Shown here one piece after another: positions 40,401 to 46,953 of a stretch of DNA of 64,000 bases. The notes under the pieces were generated by a model. The model ran no database searches and was not told the DNA's origin. It saw nothing but the letters and a program-made list of their open reading frames with translations. Numbering within the stretch: the stretch's first letter is position 1; the number at the start of each line of letters is the position of its first letter. A program made the position numbers and the translations under genes. This DNA comes from Candidatus Anderseniibacteriota bacterium (GTDB taxonomy: Bacteria; Patescibacteria; Andersenbacteria; UBA10190): NCBI GenBank assembly GCA_021414205.1, contig JAIOOW010000003.1:371834-435833 (forward strand). Reading direction: 5' to 3'.

Positions 40401-40889
40401 ATGTCGCAGGCGGTTTTGGATGTTGAGCAGTTGGCACGTACTCCAAACTCATGTCCAATTGTTTTAAAGGACGTGTTTGGCGATCCGGTGATGTCCGTTA
40501 TCCCTATTCCCCCTCAGCAGCAAAGTCCCGGATGCAGCAGTTCGGTATGCGTTGCTATCCCCGATCTTACGTTCATTAGGAACGGAAATCGGGACCACCA
40601 TTGTTTGAAAATTCTTTCTTCGGATCCCGTCCAGATACTCGAGGCTCGGATTCGAAAATTCGGAATCGACGTACTCGACAATCCCAGAAGCCACCCTTTT
40701 CTTGAAGAAAGGGGTGCGTGGAGTATTTGTGTGGCGAGTGTCGGACCAAAATCCCGCGGCGATTATCCGGTTAAAATCCTCGTTACCATTCAATGCTGGT
40801 GGATGCGGTTTATTCCATTCGAAAAACGCGCCTTGATTATTGTTTCTCACGAGGAACTTAGTCGATTCGCAAAAGCAATCTCTTCTTGA
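40401..40889 (+). CDS. Orphan protein, 162 aa
   Basis: Unrecognised. No TM helix or signal peptide. It contains a Pro/Gln turn (PIPPQQQSPGCSSS), LTFIRNGNRDHHCLKILSSD, ARIRKFGIDVLDNPRSH and SICVASVGPKSRGDYPVKIL. GGAAAG lies about 6 nt before the ATG. Near-consensus promoter, leader homologous to the previous orphan, own terminator. The two proteins do not look alike, so only the regulatory region appears duplicated. Confidence 0.68.
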   Translation: MSQAVLDVEQLARTPNSCPIVLKDVFGDPVMSVIPIPPQQQSPGCSSSVCVAIPDLTFIRNGNRDHHCLKILSSDPVQILEARIRKFGIDVLDNPRSHPFLEERGAWSICVASVGPKSRGDYPVKILVTIQCWWMRFIPFEKRALIIVSHEELSRFAKAISS

Positions 40890-40912
40890 AGGACGACAAG
40901 CAACTTGAAAGC

Positions 40913-40942
40913 CCCCCCGACTCACCATCGGGGTTTATTTTT
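40913..40942 (+). terminator. Terminator after orphan 40401-40889
   Basis: CCCCGA (40915-40920), 7-nt loop, TCGGGG (40928-40933), then TTTATTTTTTATG; lies between convergent genes. Confidence 0.85.
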
Positions 40943-41745
40943 TATGTATGAGCGGGCTCCTCTTTTCCCCTAAACTTCCAGAAATATTTGAACGCAGATT
41001 TGATATGTTCTCGTGTTGGGCGGTTTGTTAATATGCCGATGATTGCATTGCGTTCGCTACTTCGCTGATGGAAATGAGAAAATACGGCAGATGGTACGTA
41101 TGTAACGCGCCAGCCTTTCTCCCAAAACCGTCGGCACCAATCTACGTCTTCAAAGTATAGGAAAAATTGCTCGTCCATTTTTCCAACTTTTTCCATCGCC
41201 TTTTTGCGAACCATGAGGCACGCACCCATGAGCCAGTCCACGTCTTTTATTTCAGCATGATCGAAATCTTTCATTAAGAAGCTGGAGATTGCTTTTTTAC
41301 CCACAGCAGTTTTTCCTAAGAATGTCCGGCGGTAGATGATTGTCATCACCGTATAAAATCGATAGCACGAATACTGGAGTTTTCCGTTCGGAGAAATTAA
41401 TTTTCCGCCGGATACGCCTACATCCGAATTCGCATCCATGAAGTCTATGAGGGTCTGAACAGATCCGGGTAATGCAATCATGTCCGGGTTTAACACGAGG
41501 TAGTAACTTCCTTTTGCCTTTTTCAGTGCAACGTTAACTCCTGCAGCAAGGCCCATGTTTTCCGGATTATCGATGACCGTTATTTCAGGAAAATCTGAAC
41601 GTAGTAAATACACGCTGTCGTCTCCTGAATTATTATCAACAACGATTATTTCCGTAGACTTCGGCAGGTCTTTTAACAACGACTCAACCAGCGCTCGGGT
41701 GAGTTGCCACATCTTATAATTAACGATAATGATTGAGAGTTTCAT
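40942..41745 (-). CDS. Family 2 glycosyltransferase (rhamnosyltransferase-like)
   Basis: A 267-aa GT-A enzyme: KLSIIIVNYKMWQLTRALVE, EIIVVDNNSGDDSVYLLR, the donor/metal region YYLVLNPDMIALPGSV (LNPD), and CLMVRKKAMEKVGKMDEQFFLYFEDVDW with the ED motif. This pattern is shared with WbbL/RfbN-type rhamnosyltransferases, but the sugar is not proven. 32 bp from the next GT2 gene upstream, probably the same operon. Confidence 0.9.
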   Translation of the reverse strand: MKLSIIIVNYKMWQLTRALVESLLKDLPKSTEIIVVDNNSGDDSVYLLRSDFPEITVIDNPENMGLAAGVNVALKKAKGSYYLVLNPDMIALPGSVQTLIDFMDANSDVGVSGGKLISPNGKLQYSCYRFYTVMTIIYRRTFLGKTAVGKKAISSFLMKDFDHAEIKDVDWLMGACLMVRKKAMEKVGKMDEQFFLYFEDVDWCRRFWEKGWRVTYVPSAVFSHFHQRSSERNAIIGILTNRPTREHIKSAFKYFWKFRGKEEPAHT

Positions 41746-41777
41746 ATTGGGAACTTGTTAAAATGGCATAGAAGTAT

Positions 41778-42719
41778 TCATGATGCAAGCCCCTTCTGTT
41801 TTTCTCTCATTTTTCTTAATCCAGCCCACGTTTCTTTCCACACAGAGAATAATTGTTTTGAAAATAAAGATAGAACAAAAAAGATAAATAATCTTGCCTT
41901 AATAAATGGCCAATGCAGAATGATTTGTTTCGTTGATGCATTTTTTGCAATCATCCACATGTAGTTTCTTAGTGACCATTTTGTTCGCGGGCTGTTGATG
42001 CGTTCTTGAATATTTTTCAAACTCAATCCCCAGTTAAATACTCCGCGTTTGCCGAGTGTTCGTGCGTGGTAGCTTACGAGTACTGGAATATATTTTACTT
42101 CCCAGCCCGCATTATGTAGTCGCCAGCCCAAATCTACATCTTCTTTGTATGCGAAGAATTGTTCATCGAATATTTGATTATTTTGTGCAACATTCTTTAA
42201 AGCTTCAACGCGATACAATCCGCATCCGCCCGTTACAGCAAGCAAATCCGCAGGCTCTTCGTATTGTCCAGTGTCCTGTTCATTTGATCCGCGTTCTTTT
42301 CCGTTAAATGAAAGAGTTCGCATGATTCCTGCAGAGTCGATGATATGCTCGCCATTTTTTCTATATAGTTTCCCCTGTATCGCCCCAAGCTTCGGATTGT
42401 TTTGCATTGCTTCTAACAATTTCTCAATACCTGACCAAATAATTTCCTGGTCTTGGTCGAGCGTCAAAATAAACGGCGTGATGCATTTCGCAATGCCTGC
42501 GTTATGCGCTTTTGCAAATCCTTGATTTTCGTGGAATTTCAAAATATCTGCATTCGGTAGGATTTCTCGAATAATATCTAGGCTCGCATCTTCGGAGCCG
42601 TTATCTACATACCTAACCTCTATGATGTCTTGAGGGGCGTGCGCCAACGCTTCCGCCGTTGCTCGAAGATGTTTTTCCCCATTCCAGCCTACTATTTGAA
42701 TTGTCAGCACCTTGTCCAT
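41778..42719 (-). CDS. Family 2 glycosyltransferase
   Basis: A 313-aa GT-A enzyme: VLTIQIVGWNGEKHLRATAE, YVDNGSEDASLDIIREIL, FILTLDQDQEIIWSG (DxD), and EQFFAYKEDVDLGWRLHNAGW. A hydrophobic C-terminal patch (ARLFIFFVLSLFSK) suggests membrane association. ATG 42719 lies 6 nt after TATAGT; divergent from the murF gene, with only 30 bp between the two start codons. Confidence 0.9.
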   Translation of the reverse strand: MDKVLTIQIVGWNGEKHLRATAEALAHAPQDIIEVRYVDNGSEDASLDIIREILPNADILKFHENQGFAKAHNAGIAKCITPFILTLDQDQEIIWSGIEKLLEAMQNNPKLGAIQGKLYRKNGEHIIDSAGIMRTLSFNGKERGSNEQDTGQYEEPADLLAVTGGCGLYRVEALKNVAQNNQIFDEQFFAYKEDVDLGWRLHNAGWEVKYIPVLVSYHARTLGKRGVFNWGLSLKNIQERINSPRTKWSLRNYMWMIAKNASTKQIILHWPFIKARLFIFFVLSLFSKQLFSVWKETWAGLRKMREKQKGLAS

Positions 42720-42725
42720 ATACGA

Positions 42726-42731
42726 ACTATA
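42726..42731 (-). promoter_or_regulatory. -10 box of leaderless promoter for GT2 41778-42719
   Basis: TATAGT, 6 nt before ATG 42719. Confidence 0.6.
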
Positions 42732-42737
42732 GCATGG

Positions 42738-42743
42738 TATTAT
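42738..42743 (+). promoter_or_regulatory. -10 box of leaderless promoter for membrane murF
   Basis: TATTAT, 6 nt before ATG 42750; 6 bp from the opposing -10 box, so the two polymerase footprints overlap. Confidence 0.6.
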
Positions 42744-42749
42744 ACGGAT

Positions 42750-44288
42750 ATGGCACTCCTAATAGCAGTATATGGCCTTGCCGGGCTCGATATGGCACTT
42801 TGCGCCCTTTCTCAAACGGCGCTTTGGCAAAGAAAAGAGTACCGATTGGATAGGATGAAAGCCTATCTGTTTTCGCCTGAAAAGTCTGCATTTCACATAG
42901 CGATATGGGTAGTGGGTCTGCTATGCGCTCTGACAGCCTTTTTTATGCCGTTGTTTGGGTATATCAGCTTGCTTGTTTTATTAGCAGGATATGTAGTTCG
43001 TGCGATGAAGCGCGGGGTGGTTCGCCCGAAATTTACGATGCGGGCCATTGCTGTATGTGCGTTGGCTATCATACTATCAGGAGCTGCGTTGTTATTTATC
43101 TCGAATATTCTTTGGATCTCGCTTATTGTTGCCATAACCCCTCTTATTGTTGCTGTATGCGTTTGGGTTGTTGCCATTCCGTCTGCGCTAAAAAAATCAG
43201 ATTCAATACAAAAAGCGATAACATATCGCACCTCTCTTACTCAATTACAGGTTATAGGTATTACCGGAAGCGTTGGCAAAACGTCCACAAAAACATATGC
43301 GCTGCATTTGCTTGAAAATGATGATCAAGAAATTCTCGCTACAAAAAAGCATCGCAATTCGCCGTATGTTGTTGCGCTTGATGTGCTTTCGCAAATTACT
43401 AAGCATACAAATGCATATATCGCCGAACTTGGCGCATATAAAAAAGGAGAAATTGCAGAATTGTGTGAGATCGTGCAACCGACCATTGGCGTTATTACCG
43501 CAATCACAAACCAGCATGCCGCATTATTCGGTTCAGTTGAGAATTTGGCCCAAGCGAAATGGGAGTTGGCGGAATCTATTCCAGAAAATGGAATGCTTGT
43601 GTTAAACAAAGACGACAGAAATATACGAACATTAGCGGAAAGATACTCTAGTCGCATTACGTGGTATTCCATGAAGGAATCCGCGGACGTTATGTTCGAA
43701 AGCATCGTATTGCAGCAAGACAGTGTTTCGTGTGTACTTGCTATTAATCAGCAACGATTCGACGTAACTATTCCAGTGGTAAGTCGCGGTCAGCTTGGGT
43801 CTGTTCTTGCGGCGTGCGCAATCGCACATGTAATGGGTATGTCTGGGGAAGATATTATGAAAAAGCTTGCAACATTGCCGGCGCTCGAAAAAACGATGGA
43901 GTATAAAAAGTTGCACAGTGGCGCAGTCGTCATAGACGACAGCTATTCTGCCAGTGAAGCATCTGTAATGAATGCAATTGAGTATTTGAATGCAGTCGGA
44001 GGCGAACATGCTTTGCTTGTACTTGTTCCTATTATAGAGCTCGGAGACGAAGCTGCTGCGGTCCACGCTCGAATCGGCACAGCTCTTGCTCATGCACAGT
44101 TTCAAACATATATATATGGCACCGCGTATCAGGAAGATATTATGAAAGGATTATCTGGAGTATCGCATCTTCATATCACCTGGTATACCGATCCGAAAAC
44201 GTTGGCGGAAGATGTTGCAACGCAGACCAAAGAACAAAATATGATTGTGTTTGAAGGTCGACTGCCTGGTATCGTAACGAACGTATGA
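42750..44288 (+). CDS. murF: MurF-type ligase with N-terminal membrane domain
   Basis: Adds D-Ala-D-Ala to the UDP-MurNAc-tripeptide. The 512-aa product starts with about 130 residues holding several TM helices (IAIWVVGLLCALTAFFMPLF, IAVCALAIILSGAALLFI, LIVAVCVWVVAIPSAL). A Mur ligase follows: P-loop VIGITGSVGKTSTKTY at residues about 169-183, GAYKKGEIAELCEIV, LNKDDRNIRTLAE, and the C-terminal VVIDDSYSASEASVMNAIEYL. MurF is normally cytosolic, so the membrane domain is unusual. Start at 42750 with TATTAT 6 nt upstream. ATGA overlap with the aminotransferase. Confidence 0.88.
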   Translation: MALLIAVYGLAGLDMALCALSQTALWQRKEYRLDRMKAYLFSPEKSAFHIAIWVVGLLCALTAFFMPLFGYISLLVLLAGYVVRAMKRGVVRPKFTMRAIAVCALAIILSGAALLFISNILWISLIVAITPLIVAVCVWVVAIPSALKKSDSIQKAITYRTSLTQLQVIGITGSVGKTSTKTYALHLLENDDQEILATKKHRNSPYVVALDVLSQITKHTNAYIAELGAYKKGEIAELCEIVQPTIGVITAITNQHAALFGSVENLAQAKWELAESIPENGMLVLNKDDRNIRTLAERYSSRITWYSMKESADVMFESIVLQQDSVSCVLAINQQRFDVTIPVVSRGQLGSVLAACAIAHVMGMSGEDIMKKLATLPALEKTMEYKKLHSGAVVIDDSYSASEASVMNAIEYLNAVGGEHALLVLVPIIELGDEAAAVHARIGTALAHAQFQTYIYGTAYQEDIMKGLSGVSHLHITWYTDPKTLAEDVATQTKEQNMIVFEGRLPGIVTNV

Positions 44289-45529
44289 ACCGCCCTATTG
44301 CCATTTCCCTATCCCCGAATACAGACAGCAAAGACGTTGCTCGTGCGTGGAGTGTGCTTTTCTCCCGATCGCTTCGTGAGAATACGGACATTCTTTCTGA
44401 AGTTGCGCATCTTATTTCGAAAAAATTCGACAACAGATTCGTCGTACTTAACTCAAGCGGCCGCCAAGCATTGTATGATTTGCTCCGCGCATATGATATT
44501 GGGCTAGGTGACGAAGTTATTATTCAGGCGTTTACATGCATTGCGGTTCCGGAGCCAATTCTGTGGGTTGGTGCAAAGCCTGTGTATGCCGACACTGCAA
44601 AAGATGCATATAGTATTGATGTTCAAAATGTTCTTAAGAAAATAACACCGAATACGAAAGCGATTATCGTTCAGCATACGTTTGGAATCCCGGGGCCGAT
44701 TGAGGAAATTGTAAGCATGGCTAAAGAAAAAAATATTATTGTCATAGAAGATTGTGCGCATGCATTCGGCGCAGAGTTGAATAACAGGGCGCTGGGAACA
44801 TTTGCGGATGCAAGCATTATCAGTTTTGGTCGGGACAAATGCCTATCGTCTGTGTATGGTGGTGCGTGCGTAGTAAAAAATCGCGAACAGATGGAAAAAT
44901 TACGCGCATTCCATAATCAGCGGAAGCAGCCGCCTTTTATGTGGACTGCTCAGCAATTGCTTCATCCGATTTTGTTTTCATATATTATTCCCTCGTATTT
45001 TACATTTGGAATCGGGAAAGTATTGCTTGTTCTATTTCAGAGAGCTCAATTGCTGAGTCGCGCGGTTGAATTGCGGGAACGATCTGGAAGAAAGCCTCTT
45101 CACATTGAATACCAATATGCTCCGGCGCTGGCCCAGCTTCTCGTGCTTCAACTCGGAAAAATAGATGCAATGAATGCTCGAAGAAAATATATTGCGGATA
45201 GATATGCGCAAGAACTTTTTGGCAGTAAAGCGGTACTCCCCGCAGTGTCGCAGAACACTCAGCCATCGTGGCTCCGCTTCCCCGTTCTTGTAAAAAATCA
45301 AAAACAAGTGATGTTTATGGCGCGCGAAAAAAATATACTACTTGGGGATTGGTATGATAGCGCCCTTGTTCCAAAAGGTTCAAATCTTATAGAATTTCAG
45401 TATTCATTAGGCTCGTGTTCTGTCGCAGAAAAAACTGCGGAACAAGTAATTAATTTGCCAACATACCCTTCTCTCACGGATACTCAAGTGAGTGAAATTA
45501 TTGCGCTTATTAAAACCTATGCAAGTTAA
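44285..45529 (+). CDS. DegT/DnrJ/EryC1/StrS-family aminotransferase
   Basis: PLP enzyme of 414 aa in the family that aminates nucleotide-activated keto sugars. FVVLNSSGRQALYDLLRA, DEVIIQAFTCIAVPEPILW, VIEDCAHAFGAEL and SIISFGRDKCLSSVYGG (PLP-binding Lys in RDKCLS) are visible. It lies between MurF and FemX, so a role in supplying an amino sugar for the envelope is plausible but unproven. Four-base overlap upstream, 11-base overlap downstream. Confidence 0.88.
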   Translation: MNRPIAISLSPNTDSKDVARAWSVLFSRSLRENTDILSEVAHLISKKFDNRFVVLNSSGRQALYDLLRAYDIGLGDEVIIQAFTCIAVPEPILWVGAKPVYADTAKDAYSIDVQNVLKKITPNTKAIIVQHTFGIPGPIEEIVSMAKEKNIIVIEDCAHAFGAELNNRALGTFADASIISFGRDKCLSSVYGGACVVKNREQMEKLRAFHNQRKQPPFMWTAQQLLHPILFSYIIPSYFTFGIGKVLLVLFQRAQLLSRAVELRERSGRKPLHIEYQYAPALAQLLVLQLGKIDAMNARRKYIADRYAQELFGSKAVLPAVSQNTQPSWLRFPVLVKNQKQVMFMAREKNILLGDWYDSALVPKGSNLIEFQYSLGSCSVAEKTAEQVINLPTYPSLTDTQVSEIIALIKTYAS

Positions 45530-46526
45530 AGAAATACGAGATAAGAATGTTTGGGATCAATTCGTGCTTCCTCTTGCGCCGAACACCTTTTTGCAATCGT
45601 GGGAATGGAAAGAGGTGCAAGAGCAAGACGGCGAGCAAGTTTCAATGCTCGGCTTTTATGAACAAGAGCAGCTTATTGCGGTGTGTCTAGTGATTCTTGT
45701 GCATGCTAAGCGGGGAAACTATTTTTTGGTGCCGCATGGGCCGATTGTACAAGATGAAAAAAAATATAAGGAAATAGTGCAAAGTCTTACCGATTATTGT
45801 GCGCAATATAAACATAGCGCCGTTGTTCTCCGTGTTGCGCCGCTCTGTTTGAATACACCGGAAAAGCAATGTATTTTTTCCGATCTCGGCTTTCGCCCAT
45901 CCCCTATGCATGTACATGCAGAGCTTACGTGGGTGGTAGATATCTCAAAACCGGAAGAAGAGATACTTGCAGGTATGCGCAAGACGACACGTCATGCAGT
46001 TAAAAAAGCGGAGGCTGCTGGGGTGCAAGTTGAGATAATTACGGATGCAACTGGACTGGGTAGATTTTGGCCGATGTATGAACAGACGACAAACCGACAC
46101 GGATTCGTTGCGTTCCAGAAACAATTTATACAGTCTCAGGCAGAACTATTTGGGAAATCGAATAGCATGTTTTTCGCTATTGCGAGACATGATAATCAAG
46201 ATATTGCTGGTGCTATGTGTATACAATACGGAGATACTGTTTTCTATTATCATGGCGCATCTATAAAAACTTCTATTCCTGCTGCGCAGCTGCTCCAATG
46301 GCGGGCAATGCAAGAAGCGAAAAAGCGCGGAGCAGTACGATATAATTTTTGGGGTATTGCGCGAGATGACGAAAAGAATCATCCGTTTGCTGGTATTACT
46401 GTTTTTAAAAAAGGTTTTGGCGGATACATAGTCGATTTGTTGCACGCACAAGATTTGCCGCTTTCATGGAAGTATTGGCCGATGTGGGCTCTTGAAATAC
46501 TACGAAAGAAGAAACGAGGGTTTTAA
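45519..46526 (+). CDS. FemAB/FemX-like peptidoglycan aminoacyltransferase
   Basis: A 335-aa tandem-GNAT-fold protein that adds amino acids from aminoacyl-tRNA to lipid II cross-bridges. FLQSWEWKEVQEQDGEQV, YFLVPHGPIVQDEKKYKEIV, RKTTRHAVKKAEAAGV, GAMCIQYGDTVFYYHGAS, and NFWGIARDDEKNHPFAGITVFKKGFGG are family landmarks. Start at 45519 (MQVKEIRD) inside the end of the aminotransferase gene; the earlier ATG 45492 lies deeper in the overlap. The position after MurF supports a wall role. Confidence 0.92.
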   Translation: MQVKEIRDKNVWDQFVLPLAPNTFLQSWEWKEVQEQDGEQVSMLGFYEQEQLIAVCLVILVHAKRGNYFLVPHGPIVQDEKKYKEIVQSLTDYCAQYKHSAVVLRVAPLCLNTPEKQCIFSDLGFRPSPMHVHAELTWVVDISKPEEEILAGMRKTTRHAVKKAEAAGVQVEIITDATGLGRFWPMYEQTTNRHGFVAFQKQFIQSQAELFGKSNSMFFAIARHDNQDIAGAMCIQYGDTVFYYHGASIKTSIPAAQLLQWRAMQEAKKRGAVRYNFWGIARDDEKNHPFAGITVFKKGFGGYIVDLLHAQDLPLSWKYWPMWALEILRKKKRGF

Positions 46527-46578
46527 AAAACTGCGGGCTTGCAATCATATGTGTATGATTCAAACCGCGCAGTTCTGA
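46524..46578 (-). terminator. Large terminator between femX and the ACP-like orphan
   Basis: Minus strand CTGCG, then GGTTTG/CAAGCC and AATCATA/TATGATT around a CACA loop, closing with CGCAG and TTTTTT. About 18 bp of near-perfect helix, longer than the other terminators here. Confidence 0.85.
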
Positions 46579-46584
46579 TCGATG

Positions 46585-46872
46585 CTAGGCGACAATTGGT
46601 GCGACTGGTAGTTTTTGTTCGACCATAGAGCAAAGATTTTCTACTGTGATGCAGGATTTTCTGATCTCCACAAGCTTCGAGTGTTTGCTCTCGGTGAAGC
46701 TTGGAAGATGAAAGTGTCTTGCAATGCGGAACAATAAGTCTTGCCAATACGATTCGTCGTCAAATCCGAGATCTCGTTCGATTTCAGAATCGAGGGCGAC
46801 GTCACGAGGGTCAATTCCTAATGTCTGGCCCATTGCAAGTATTACGCCGTCAAGAATTTCCGGGCTACACAC
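46585..46872 (-). CDS. Orphan acyl-carrier-protein-like protein, 95 aa
   Basis: Size and pattern resemble acyl/peptidyl carrier proteins: EILDGVILAMGQTLGIDPRD, LDSEIERDLGFDDESYWQDL, then LLFRIARHFHLPSF and ITVENLCSMVEQKL, the four-helix ACP order. In a true ACP the pantetheine serine follows DLGxD directly; here that position is Asp/Glu and a Ser is shifted by one or two residues, so carrier function is doubtful. Start GTG 46872 with GGGAG 7 nt upstream; a TTG start at 46953 is rejected because that codon is the promoter's -35 box. Own promoter and terminator. Confidence 0.62.
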   Translation of the reverse strand: MCSPEILDGVILAMGQTLGIDPRDVALDSEIERDLGFDDESYWQDLLFRIARHFHLPSFTESKHSKLVEIRKSCITVENLCSMVEQKLPVAPIVA

Positions 46873-46924
46873 CTTAAAGCTCCCTTCTAAGCAAGTTGTT
46901 GAAACAGCAAACCCACTGGAAATT

Positions 46925-46953
46925 AATATAGCGCAAATATTGACTAATGTCAA
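46925..46953 (-). promoter_or_regulatory. Promoter of ACP-like orphan
   Basis: TTGACA (46953-46948), 17-bp spacer, TATATT (46930-46925); 81 nt to GTG. The -35 begins on the base after the TAG stop of the upstream gene. Confidence 0.8.

Noticed and set aside
46873..46953. TTG start at 46953 for the ACP-like orphan
   Set aside because: That TTG is the first triplet of a consensus TTGACA -35 box with TATATT 17 bp downstream; GTG 46872 has a Shine-Dalgarno.
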